Assembly (NCBI GenBank): GCA_963846585.1
Contig: CAWJWO010000002.1
Location: 1-64,000, forward strand
Source: JAAUTT01 sp963846585
GTDB taxonomy: Bacteria > Bacteroidota > Bacteroidia > Bacteroidales > JAAUTT01
DNA: 64,000 bases
Direction of reading: 5' to 3'
Of this stretch, positions 37,241 to 44,773 are shown piece by piece. The first letter of the stretch is position 1. Each line of letters starts with the position of its first letter. The notes under the pieces were generated by a model, which was given only the letters and a program-made list of their open reading frames with translations, did not search any database and had not been told where the DNA came from. The translations under genes and the position numbers were made by a program.

Positions 37241-37501
37241 CTACGATTGAATCTGTTTCCGATACCTTTTAACGCTTGAAATACTAATACCTGTTAACCT
37301 GACAGTTTCAGATACAGATAACCCTTTTTCAAAGGCTTTTTTCACTTTTTCGAAATTATATTGGTTAATGCCTTTTGGTCTGCCCATATGTTTACCATTA
37401 GCAGCTGCCAGGAGCTGACCAGCACGTGTTTTTTCTAAGATACTTTCCCTGTCATACTCCGATAGAGCTGCAAAGATATGAAGCAGGCTATTTTTGCCCA
37501 T
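37241..37501 (-). pseudogene. C-terminal fragment of a serine recombinase (resolvase/invertase family)
   Basis: 86 residues: the end of the catalytic domain (LLHIFAALSEYDRESILEKTRAGQLLA) plus the DNA-binding helix-turn-helix (GKHMGRPKGINQYNF, LSVSETVRLTGISISSVKRY). The N-terminal ~100 residues with the catalytic serine are missing; the sequence before ATG 37501 does not continue the family. It cannot recombine DNA but could still bind. It marks past mobile DNA at this border of the island. Confidence 0.85.
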
Positions 37502-37720
37502 CGCTACATTTTTGTATAGTTAGCCAGGAAACTGCAATTTCGAATTAGAAAAAATGGTTATTATTGCTATTAAAATTCAATAATAATTACATTATAATAT
37601 CACGTATTCATCAAATTATCATTGCTTTACAAACGAAGGTTTAATTTATAATTTTATTTACGTTTATTATAAAAGACGAACAAAAATATCCAAAAAAACA
37701 AATATTATATATAGCTTGTA
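37502..37720. other. Non-coding AT-rich junction
   Basis: Divergent gap between the recombinase fragment and the next plus-strand frames. No promoter or repeat could be assigned. Confidence 0.4.
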
Positions 37721-37819
37721 ATGAAACTATTAATCGCTAACTTTACATTTTTGGCGCGTTGGGCACATTTAGCCAGTTTAGAGGGTCAAATTTCAAAGAT
37801 AAGCAAACAGATAGGGTAA
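37721..37819 (+). CDS. Possible 32-residue peptide upstream of the next membrane protein
   Basis: ATG 37721 to TAA 37817-37819 reads MKLLIANFTFLARWAHLASL, then EGQISKISKQIG. It lies 18 bases before the next frame and looks like a short leading gene or the tail of a lost one. No family recognised. Confidence 0.35.
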   Translation: MKLLIANFTFLARWAHLASLEGQISKISKQIG

Positions 37820-37837
37820 ACATCACAAGACGAGAGA

Positions 37838-38200
37838 ATGGATGAAGTCATAGCAAGACTATGCGCTATCCAGAGGAAAAGCGAAATATGGGAGCATACG
37901 GAAAAACCGAAAAAAAAATTCAATTACTACAACCTGATATTATGGGGAACTGCAGCTGTTATAGTTTGTTTGCTGTTTTTATCAATATGGGAAACGGAAA
38001 GCGTTAAAAAGGAGAGGGATAAATACGAGTATTATTCGCAGCGGAAGCAGGGAAATTTTATGAAGTACCGGTATTTAAAACTATTTGGCAACCAGAATAC
38101 ACAAAAGGAGATTAAAACGGTTGACAAGCTATATCAAACCAAGCCGGATTATTACGACAGCCTTATTGTTGCCAAAGAAATAGAACAGGGCAAACATTAA
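37838..38200 (+). CDS. Small single-pass membrane protein, possibly from a mobilisation module
   Basis: 120 residues with a cytoplasmic basic N-terminus (IQRKSEIWEHTEKPKKKF), one membrane segment (residues ~34-52, LILWGTAAVIVCLLFLSIW) and a charged outer part (KKERDKYEYYSQRKQGNFMKY, LYQTKPDYYDSLIVAKEIE). Proteins of this shape occur beside mobilisation genes in Bacteroidota plasmids and transposons, but no relaxase lies in the window and I do not recognise the family with certainty. The neighbouring recombinase fragments fit a relic of an integrated element. Confidence 0.6.
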   Translation: MDEVIARLCAIQRKSEIWEHTEKPKKKFNYYNLILWGTAAVIVCLLFLSIWETESVKKERDKYEYYSQRKQGNFMKYRYLKLFGNQNTQKEIKTVDKLYQTKPDYYDSLIVAKEIEQGKH

Positions 38201-38215
38201 ATTTTTAAACTACAG

Positions 38216-38242
38216 TCCTGCACAGGAAATAAGTTCGGGCTT
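38216..38242. repeat. Right-arm copy of the 39.1 kb palindromic element
   Basis: TCCTGCACAGGAAATAAGTT, then CGGGCTT, matches the right arm of the element at 39080-39160 with three mismatches. The left arm is absent. Confidence 0.6.
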
Positions 38243-38317
38243 AACAATTAGTAATATTTATAAATTGTATATTTGTAGTCAATAAGAAAAGATACAAAAA
38301 CATAAAAATATACAGTT

Positions 38318-38521
38318 ATGATTGTGGAACGAATTAATGATCAGATTGTAATAAAGATTTCTCATTCGGTTGATACTTTCGGCTTTCAAAGAATTATGGA
38401 TTACCTTGATTATCTTGAGATAACCTCTAAAAGTAAAGCTACACAGGAAGATGCTGACAAACTAGCTGACGAGCTTAATGAAAATTGGTGGTCCAAAAAT
38501 CGCGAAAAATTTATTAAGTGA
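38318..38521 (+). CDS. Antitoxin of a PIN-domain (VapBC-like) module
   Basis: 67 residues. The start MIVERINDQIVIKISHSVDT is a beta-rich DNA-binding or dimerisation start, and the acidic C-terminal half (ATQEDADKLADELNENWW) resembles the toxin-binding tail of small antitoxins that precede PIN proteins. Its stop overlaps the PIN gene start (GTGA). A -7-like box TATATTTG lies at 38268-38275, giving a leader of about 37 bases. Confidence 0.75.
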   Translation: MIVERINDQIVIKISHSVDTFGFQRIMDYLDYLEITSKSKATQEDADKLADELNENWWSKNREKFIK

Positions 38522-38973
38522 GAATAATCGTTGATGCTAATATAGTTTTTAGTGCGATTCTTAATACAAATAGTCGGATTGCAGATTTACTGTTAAACTC
38601 AAAAGGAACTTTTGAGTTTATAGCTCCAGAATACTTACACACAGAACTAAGAAAATATTATAATAAGATTTCGGTTATTTCTAAAATGTCAATTTTAGAG
38701 GTTGAAATGATTGAATATAAAATCACTAAACCTATAATCTTTATGGCAGAGTTTAACGTTCCTGAAAAAAAATGGAAATTAGCCGAGGGTTTAGTCAAAG
38801 ATATTGATGATAAAGATACACCATATGTTGCTTTTTCATTGTTTTATAAATGCAAGATTTGGTCTGGAGATAAAGCATTGAGAAAAGGATTAGAAAAAAA
38901 GGGATTTAAAAATATTATTTCTACTGAGGAACTTTTTGAGGTTAGAGAAATTAAAAGTAAGAAGAAGAAATAG
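38518..38973 (+). CDS. PIN-domain toxin (VapC-like ribonuclease)
   Basis: 151 residues starting at GTG 38518 within the antitoxin stop. N-terminal MRIIVDANIVFSAIL supplies the first acidic residue of the PIN site (D6). EYLHTELRKYY supplies the second (E), and DIDDKDTPYVAFS with SGDKALRKGLEKKG supplies the later acidic residues. PIN toxins are Mg-dependent RNases that cut tRNA or mRNA. It belongs to the PIN branch with a longer helical middle. Looks intact. Confidence 0.88.
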   Translation: MRIIVDANIVFSAILNTNSRIADLLLNSKGTFEFIAPEYLHTELRKYYNKISVISKMSILEVEMIEYKITKPIIFMAEFNVPEKKWKLAEGLVKDIDDKDTPYVAFSLFYKCKIWSGDKALRKGLEKKGFKNIISTEELFEVREIKSKKKK

Positions 38974-39079
38974 GGTCGTAGTTCCCGATCCAGGGCTAAA
39001 GTAAATTAGCATCACCCCAAGAAGGTAAACTGAAAATAGTTAATCCTTTTAAGTGAAATATTTCTTTTGAAATGGATAA

Positions 39080-39160
39080 CCCGGACTTATTCCCGGGCGG
39101 TCGCGGGGAGCTCCCACGCATCCCAGTCGACCTGCACGGGAAATAAGTCCGGGCTTTTTA
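39080..39160. repeat. Palindromic element CCCGGACTTATTCCCG ... CGGGAAATAAGTCCGGG with T tail
   Basis: The arms at 39080-39095 and 39137-39153 pair with one unpaired base; between them GGGGAGCTCCC forms an inner palindrome. CTTTTTA follows. Much more GC-rich than the surroundings. A right-arm copy lies at 38216-38242. It is terminator-like after the PIN gene, or a mini-element. Confidence 0.7.
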
Positions 39161-39199
39161 GAACTGTTTTACATTTATATTATTTTGTACCTTTGTATT

Positions 39200-39652
39200 A
39201 TGAAATTTTATGTTGATACATCGGTTTGGGGCGGATATGATGACAAAGAGTTTTCGGAATGGACTAAGCCATTTATTGAACAGGCCAGGCAGGGGAAATT
39301 TATTATCGTGATATCTGATGTAACTATTGGAGAACTATATAAAGCTCCTGATAACATTAAACAATTACCAACAACAATACCAGCTTCTTTTATCGAAACT
39401 ATTAGTATTAATTCTGAACAATTAGATTTAGCCAACAAATATATTGAGGAAGGAGCATTAACATCTAAATTTCATTCAGATGCTCAACATATTGCCATTG
39501 CTACTATTCTCAAAGTAGATAGTTTGGTTAGTTGGAATTTCAGACACATGGTTAATTTTTTTCGTATCAGACAATATAATTCAATCAATTTAAAATACGG
39601 ATATTCAACAATTGATATAAGAACACCAAAGGAGGTAACCTATGGAGACTAA
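39200..39652 (+). CDS. PIN-domain toxin, second module
   Basis: I start at ATG 39200 (150 residues) rather than the upstream TTG because a -7-like box TACCTTTG occupies 39188-39195. The protein begins MKFYVDTSVWGGYDD (first catalytic Asp), has SDVTIGELYKAPDN (Glu) and SKFHSDAQHIAIATILKVDS with LVSWNFRHMVNF, the pattern of a PIN subfamily often found in Bacteroidota with a downstream antitoxin. Predicted Mg-dependent RNase. The transcription start would nearly coincide with the ATG, suggesting a very short leader. Confidence 0.88.
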   Translation: MKFYVDTSVWGGYDDKEFSEWTKPFIEQARQGKFIIVISDVTIGELYKAPDNIKQLPTTIPASFIETISINSEQLDLANKYIEEGALTSKFHSDAQHIAIATILKVDSLVSWNFRHMVNFFRIRQYNSINLKYGYSTIDIRTPKEVTYGD

Positions 39653-39812
39653 AAATAATACAGACAATAAAGAATTTCACGCGGTTGAATTTATGAGACA
39701 AGTTCGCTCCGAGATGACGGAATTATTTTTAAAAGATAGACAAAAATACCTGGAATATTTAAAACAGGCTATGACTGATTTTAAAGCCAAACAAAAGAAC
39801 GCTTATAATTAA
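39642..39812 (+). CDS. Small antitoxin-like protein downstream of the PIN gene
   Basis: 56 residues from ATG 39642, overlapping the PIN gene by 11 bases in another frame: METKNNTDNKEFHAVEFMRQ, then VRSEMTELFLKDRQKYLEYL and a basic end. An amphipathic helical protein in this position commonly serves as the antitoxin for this PIN subfamily, in reverse order compared with the first module. A purine-rich GGAGG lies 8-13 bases ahead of the start, unusual for this genome and possibly allowing strong coupled translation. Confidence 0.75.
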   Translation: METKNNTDNKEFHAVEFMRQVRSEMTELFLKDRQKYLEYLKQAMTDFKAKQKNAYN

Positions 39813-39863
39813 TCAAAAAATGGTAAAAGCATTGAAAATAAGATATTGCTATTTAACATAAAA

Positions 39864-39995
39864 TAAATTGCACTAAACCTCCTTACGGAGGCGGAGTGGT
39901 TACTTGTAGAATCTTTCAAACTATAATTCTCACCAGATTAAAAAACATTAATTATTGCACCTACCTCCGTATTGCAGGAGGTAGGATGCAATTTA
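39864..39995. repeat. 132-base element with inverted ends TAAATTGCA / TGCAATTTA
   Basis: The ends are perfect 9-base inverted copies. Just inside, CCTCCTTACGGAGG (left) and CTACCTCCGTATTGCAGGAGGTAG (right) are further inverted words. No coding frame. It resembles a non-autonomous mini-element or a paired terminator. Confidence 0.55.
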
Positions 39996-40083
39996 TTGGT
40001 ATATTTCAACCATTAAATAATAACTCTAATCTCAAAAGTATGAAAAAAAAGTAGAAAAACTAGTCTCAGTGTTCAGTTTAAAG

Positions 40084-40389
40084 ATGTTTGATAAACCATT
40101 GGTTGAATCAACATTAAAAGGAATAACTACAGTTGAATTTGATATTCAGTTAGAAAAGTTCCGACAACGGATGGTAGTAAACAATTTTTCTGATCACACA
40201 ATTCGAGCGTATATTGCAGCAATTAAGCGACTTCATAAGTATTACAACCAGCCTGAGGAATCATTGAAGGAAGATGATCTGGTTGGATTTGTTTGCAATC
40301 TTAAAGAAAATTATGGGCTGTCCATTTCAAGCATGCGTATCGCCGTTGGAGCAATCAAATATTTTTACAGACACATTCTTGATAAGTAA
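40084..40389 (+). pseudogene. N-terminal (core-binding) fragment of a tyrosine recombinase
   Basis: From ATG 40084, 101 residues matching only the SAM-like arm/core-binding domain of phage-type integrases (FRQRMVVNNFSDHTIRAYIA, AIKRLHKYYNQPEESL, ISSMRIAVGAIKYFYRHIL). The catalytic domain with R-H-R-Y is absent: the frame stops at 40387 and the next bases belong to an unrelated gene fragment. Integrases of this subgroup often accompany IS91-like elements in Bacteroidota. An upstream ATG at 40039 is closed after four codons by TAG. Confidence 0.8.
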
Positions 40390-40736
40390 CGTTAGTCTCA
40401 ACAGATAGTAAGTGGCAACAAGGAATCGTATTAGACACTAAAGGTGAATTTGAAATCAATGGACAAAAGGCCCCTTATAAAATTATTATTTGGGAATCTT
40501 ATATTTCAAAAGAAGTGGATGTGATTGTTAAATCAAAAGACAAGATGCTTATTGTTTACAATGCTTGGCAAGTTGAAGATGGAACTAAACATTTTTGGCA
40601 TAATGGCGGAGCTATATTCGTTGAAGAAAGAAATGGAGTTAAAATTTATAATTGCAATGATGGTTATCCTGATGAAGATTTCAATGATCTTATATTTAAA
40701 TTAGAATTTAATTGGTCATTGCATTACAAGTTGTAA
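40386..40736 (+). pseudogene. 5'-truncated fragment of an unknown protein
   Basis: The frame is open from 40386, immediately at the end of the integrase fragment, but has no ATG; an internal GTG at 40515 is the first start-like codon. It reads LVSTDSKWQQGIVLDTKGEF, EINGQKAPYKIIIWESYISK, then HFWHNGGAIFVEERNGVKIY and DGYPDEDFNDLIFKLEFNW. This is coherent protein text, likely the C-terminus of a larger protein joined here by recombination. Family not recognised. Confidence 0.55.
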
Positions 40737-40937
40737 ATGCTCGTATGATTACGCACAAGTTAAATTAACATTATAAAACTTTCCCTTTTTATTTACTTCT
40801 GTAAAAACTTCTATCCGAATAAAAGCATGCTAATATATTGTTAATAACAAATTACCTTTATATTTCCTTATTAGACTAATTTACAATAGTTTTACAAACT
40901 ATATTTGTAATGTAACTACATCGTTAACTCACAAAAC

Positions 40938-41072
40938 ATGGGAAACACCGACCATACATTGAGTATACATGATATACCCGAAACCTTTAGAATTGATAAG
41001 AATATTGCGCATAATATTGGAATTATTAAATCGCCAATCGCCAATCTGAAATCGCAAATCACTAATCCCTAA
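40938..41072 (+). pseudogene. Short frame running into an intergenic repeat
   Basis: ATG 40938 begins MGNTDHTLSIHDIPETFRID, then KNIAHNIGIIK; the last ~13 codons are translated repeat words (ATCGCCAATCGCCAATCTG) and end at TAA 41070. A TATATTTG -7-like box at 40900-40907 precedes it. It looks like the beginning of a gene whose remainder was replaced by repeat DNA. Confidence 0.45.
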
Positions 41073-41095
41073 CCACTGACCCCTGACCCCTGGCA
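41028..41095. repeat. ATCGCCA/AATCGCAAATC and CCCCTGAC words
   Basis: Intergenic-family words lying after the small zinc-ribbon gene on the minus strand: ATCGCCAATCGCCAATCTGA and CCACTGACCCCTGACCCCTG. On that gene's strand these read as purine-rich. Confidence 0.75.
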
Positions 41096-41308
41096 TTACT
41101 TATCCGAAGGGGTAAAATAGCCGCTGCAAAACGGACAATCCTTTATAAGTCCGTTATATGAAGGGTAATTATCTAATGTATATATTAAATTTCCACAGGT
41201 TTTGCATTCAATATTATTATATACTGCTTTATCATTCTTTTCATTAATGAAAAAAATATCGTTAGGATCAATTCTATCTTTAACCAAACTCATTATATTG
41301 ATATTCAA
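41096..41308 (-). CDS. Small zinc-ribbon protein
   Basis: 70 residues with two CxxC knuckles, CKTCGNLIY and CPFCSGYF, 24 residues apart, the spacing of a zinc ribbon. The first 30 residues (MNINIMSLVKDRIDPNDIFF) are polar with no other domain. No signal peptide. Possibly a free-standing nucleic-acid or protein-binding ribbon, or a fragment of a larger protein. The family was not recognised. Confidence 0.55.
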   Translation of the reverse strand: MNINIMSLVKDRIDPNDIFFINEKNDKAVYNNIECKTCGNLIYTLDNYPSYNGLIKDCPFCSGYFTPSDK

Positions 41309-41398
41309 ATTAATAATAATTAAAATTATAATTTTATTATTAATACAAGCAAGAATTGTACCAAAATATAAATGTGGCTTGTTAAGGTTTTATTAAAT

Positions 41399-42568
41399 TT
41401 ATTTGAATTCAACAATTAAAGATCCTATTATAAACGATCCAAAGGCAGAAAAAGGGCTTATTTCCTTAGTTTGTGAGATATAATCGAAATAACTATCTTT
41501 TATTCCAATACTGCTGCAATCGATAAGGTCTATATAACCTTGTTTGTTGTATTTTATTTTCTTTATCAGCCCCTGATACGCTTTGTTTACCACAGGCTGA
41601 AATTCCTGCTTGTTAATAAAGCCTTTATTAATATACTTTTGCAACAGATAAATAAACATGCCGGTACCCGATGTTTCATTCCAGTTACCATTGTGATAAG
41701 GTTTATTAACTACCTGGAACCACATACCGGTAGTGGAATCCTGAACTTCCTTAAGACCTTTACATAATTTTTTACCTATTTCCAAAATTTTCTGCGATCC
41801 TGGGTAATTCTGCGGTAGATAATCGAAAACATCAGCAATGAGCACAGCGTACCAACCCAGACCTTCACTCCATACCTCGGGAGCCAGCCCTGTTTTTTTT
41901 TCAGCCCATGAGGCTTTTTTGCTTTCGTCCCACCCGTGCAGCAATAATCCATTTTCCATCTGGCATTTGCCGGCAATCAGGGTCATTTGCCTTACCACCT
42001 CGTTAAATGCGAATAAAGAATCACCTATCATCTTTCCATAACGGACCAGGAACATCTGACCCATAAACAGACCATCCACCCATACCTGGTGCGGGGCCCA
42101 ATCACCATGCCAGTATAGACTGTCAAAGGTGCGGGGATAATTATTAAAGCCTTCGCGAATTTTAGTCGCGGCAATTTTGTATTTTTCGTCGTTAGTTTGC
42201 CCATACATAAATATAATAGCATACCCTGGGAGAAAATTATCGAGTGCATTTCTGCTAAAGTAAGGCACATTACCTTGATTATCAACGTGTAAATCCACGA
42301 ATTTTTTAATGTAATTGAAATAAGACGAATCGCCGGTTCTATGCCACATCTTTTCCATGGCAAACATAATATATCCAGCCTGCCAGCTAAAACTATTCCC
42401 GTGTTGTCCCGCCCAGTGAATGCTGTCGGGACTTGGAAACCTGCTCAAAAAACTTTGTGATACTTTGACCGACCATTTGGTATTGTTATGCTGCGCTTTC
42501 TCTTTATAGCCCTGAAATGCAAATAATACCGATACTATCAGAGCTATCGAAAATAATTTTGTTTTCAT
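41399..42568 (-). CDS. Unsaturated rhamnogalacturonyl/glucuronyl hydrolase-like protein (GH88/GH105 type)
   Basis: 389 residues with a lipoprotein-like or Sec signal peptide (1-20). The (alpha/alpha)6 barrel pattern is visible in AGQHGNSFSWQAGYIMFAME, YWHGDWAPHQVWVDGLFMGQMFL and KTGLAPEVWSEGLGWYAVLIADVF; the Asp of WVDGL and the Asp/His neighbours are the usual catalytic region. These enzymes hydrate and open the unsaturated uronic acid at the end of oligosaccharides released by pectin lyases. It follows the GH28 gene by 77 bases on the same strand, consistent with a pectin-degrading pair. Confidence 0.85.
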   Translation of the reverse strand: MKTKLFSIALIVSVLFAFQGYKEKAQHNNTKWSVKVSQSFLSRFPSPDSIHWAGQHGNSFSWQAGYIMFAMEKMWHRTGDSSYFNYIKKFVDLHVDNQGNVPYFSRNALDNFLPGYAIIFMYGQTNDEKYKIAATKIREGFNNYPRTFDSLYWHGDWAPHQVWVDGLFMGQMFLVRYGKMIGDSLFAFNEVVRQMTLIAGKCQMENGLLLHGWDESKKASWAEKKTGLAPEVWSEGLGWYAVLIADVFDYLPQNYPGSQKILEIGKKLCKGLKEVQDSTTGMWFQVVNKPYHNGNWNETSGTGMFIYLLQKYINKGFINKQEFQPVVNKAYQGLIKKIKYNKQGYIDLIDCSSIGIKDSYFDYISQTKEISPFSAFGSFIIGSLIVEFK

Positions 42569-42645
42569 GTTAGAAAATAAGAATTTTTAATGAATATTAA
42601 TGGCACCTCTAAAAACCCCAACTTCTTTGCCGGGTTTAAATATTA

Positions 42646-44172
42646 TTATAATGCTTTTTCCTCCTCTGACTTAACTGTCATATTTTTAATACCAAGTGAC
42701 TCAAAAATTTGAATATTACTGCATTTTTTTACAACCAGTGACGATGATTCCTTGTCTTTCTGTCCTGTCACAAAACGGATAGTCGCGCCAATTAGGTCAT
42801 CGAACATTAAAGGAGGCCTTTTGTCAGTATTTTCGAAACTGAAATCAATGTTTTCGAGGTTTACCATGCGTGCATGACGAATGAATATTCCATAGGACGG
42901 AATAATACCAAACATACCTGGTTCCGGATATGACTTTTCGTTTTCAGGCACCCCGGCTAAAGATTGTTCTTTGGTTCCACCTCCTTTAAAATATACTTTA
43001 ATATTCTTAAGTCCAATATCTTCAATATTTTTCCCGGGTATGCCTGTAATTAATATTCCCTGGTCGGGATTTACATTGTAAGCTATAACATTATTAATTG
43101 AAATTCGATGCAGCCGTCCAGGGGTAATATTTTCGGGTCCACGCATACGGGATCCCAGACGCATAAAAACTGGAGAATTAACGATATCCCTCATGGTGAT
43201 ATCCGAAATGATAACATCTTCAAGAAACCCACCATCGACTGTTTCCAGTGCAAGTCCACGGCAATAGTCAAATACACAGTTTGAAACTGTAACATTTTTA
43301 AATCCTCCGTTTGATTCTGTGCCAAATTTTATCCGTCCTGTAGGATAAAGTCCGTAGGAAATATTTTTTGTCCTTTTATATGTGCCATCCAGCATTGTAC
43401 CTTCGTCATAACCACTAACCTGGCAGTTGGTGATGGTTACATTTTCGGTAGCACGTGCATAACCCAATGCAAATGAGCTTTTTAAGCATATTGCGTCATC
43501 ATAGGGCGAATTTACAAAGCAATTGGAAACCCTTACATTCTTACAGCAATCTATATCCATTCCATCTCTGTTGGTGTCAATTTTCAGGTTATCAAGAGTC
43601 AGGTTGTCAACTCCCGTAGCTAAAACAGCAAACCATCCCCCATGCAGGATTGAAATATCACGAATTATAACATTATGGCAACAATACAGGCTTATCGTCT
43701 TGTTTGCATTCATTTTCGATCCCGGCACCCAATCTTTATAAAGACTTCCTCCATTAATTGAACCTGATCCTGTTATTGATATATTCTGAATATTGTAACC
43801 CCAAATGAGACTATTTTTCCAGTGGCTATGTCCTGAATCCTGATATTTCACACTAATGCTTTCTTCTTCTTCATCATAGCCATTCTCAATGTTAACATGT
43901 GCTGCAAGGATTGTTGCCCCCTGGTCTATAAACAGGCAAATATCGCTTTTAAGATGTATGGAACCACTTAAATAAATGCCTGCAGGAATATAAACAGTAC
44001 CTCCGCCTGCTTTAGATGCAGCCTCTATTGCCGCATTAATAGCTTTACTATCGGAATTTATACCATTACCAATTGCCCCAAAATCTTTAACATTAAAAAA
44101 TATAGAATTCATCCCGTTAATAGAATTGGCTGTCAATGCAAATAATAATAAAGTTATTTGAATAAATTTCAT
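42646..44172 (-). CDS. Secreted polygalacturonase-type glycoside hydrolase (GH28)
   Basis: 508 residues: signal peptide (1-20), pectate-lyase-type N-terminal cap (FNVKDFGAIGNGINSDSKAI, AGGGTVYIPAGIYLSGSI) and a right-handed beta-helix. GH28 catalytic text is present as NRDGMDIDCCKNVRVSNC, SPYDDAICLKSS and GTESNGGFKNV, holding the conserved aspartates. GH28 enzymes hydrolyse galacturonan or rhamnogalacturonan backbones. The protein is exported, probably to the periplasm or surface. Its neighbours are a GH105-like hydrolase and a hybrid sensor kinase, which together make a small pectin locus. No SusC/D pair is adjacent. Confidence 0.9.
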   Translation of the reverse strand: MKFIQITLLLFALTANSINGMNSIFFNVKDFGAIGNGINSDSKAINAAIEAASKAGGGTVYIPAGIYLSGSIHLKSDICLFIDQGATILAAHVNIENGYDEEEESISVKYQDSGHSHWKNSLIWGYNIQNISITGSGSINGGSLYKDWVPGSKMNANKTISLYCCHNVIIRDISILHGGWFAVLATGVDNLTLDNLKIDTNRDGMDIDCCKNVRVSNCFVNSPYDDAICLKSSFALGYARATENVTITNCQVSGYDEGTMLDGTYKRTKNISYGLYPTGRIKFGTESNGGFKNVTVSNCVFDYCRGLALETVDGGFLEDVIISDITMRDIVNSPVFMRLGSRMRGPENITPGRLHRISINNVIAYNVNPDQGILITGIPGKNIEDIGLKNIKVYFKGGGTKEQSLAGVPENEKSYPEPGMFGIIPSYGIFIRHARMVNLENIDFSFENTDKRPPLMFDDLIGATIRFVTGQKDKESSSLVVKKCSNIQIFESLGIKNMTVKSEEEKAL

Positions 44173-44194
44173 TTTTAAATATTGTTAAGTAATT

Positions 44195-44671
44195 TCATTT
44201 AATAAATATGCCATAAGGCAATATACATGGTATCTTATTTTTATAGTTTTGATATTCTCCACCAAATCTATTTTCAAGATATATTTCTTCTTTTTTAACC
44301 AATACCAGCAAAATAATGTACATGAATATTGGTGTAGTTAAACAAATCCAGCTATTGAACATTAGAAATATACCAGGTACAATAAATATCACCCAGGATG
44401 AATATAATGGATGGCGGCAGGTTCCAAAAACGCCTCCTGTAACAAGTTTATCAGCATTATATGCTTTTGTAACTGTTATAACAGAAGCTATAAAATATGG
44501 GATTCCAATACAAATAAAAATTATACCGAAAATTCGCAATATTTTGTACCGGATAAACCCGATATCAAATAAAGGACTAAAGTATTGATTAATTCTTATA
44601 GTTATACATCCATAAATAATTGATAAAGCTGCAAATATTGGCCCTATCCCCCATCTGCTGGTTCTTTTCAT
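44195..44671 (-). CDS. Isoprenylcysteine-methyltransferase-like membrane protein
   Basis: 158 residues with four to five membrane segments and the ICMT/PEMT motif GTCRHPLYSSWVIFIVPG, followed by EEIYLENRFGGEYQNYKN, which match the SAM-binding C-terminal part of this family. Bacterial members methylate unknown small or lipid substrates. It sits between the GH28 gene and the sensor kinase on the same strand, but a functional link to pectin use is not obvious. Confidence 0.85.
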   Translation of the reverse strand: MKRTSRWGIGPIFAALSIIYGCITIRINQYFSPLFDIGFIRYKILRIFGIIFICIGIPYFIASVITVTKAYNADKLVTGGVFGTCRHPLYSSWVIFIVPGIFLMFNSWICLTTPIFMYIILLVLVKKEEIYLENRFGGEYQNYKNKIPCILPYGIFIK

Positions 44672-44773
44672 TATATCACCATTTTTTTTTGAATCTTACA
44701 AAAGTAAATTATTAAAGCCCTTTTTTAGCGGCAAGTCTCTCTGTATCATTTTGTGGAATCTCCGGAAGATTCA

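Noticed and set aside
37241..40389. Intact prophage or conjugative element
   Set aside because: Only recombinase fragments and small accessory genes are present; no structural, replication, relaxase or transfer genes.
38200..41100. Integron cassette array with attC sites
   Set aside because: The palindromes lack the paired R boxes of attC sites, vary in sequence, and no integron integrase is present; the tyrosine recombinase fragment lacks its catalytic half.
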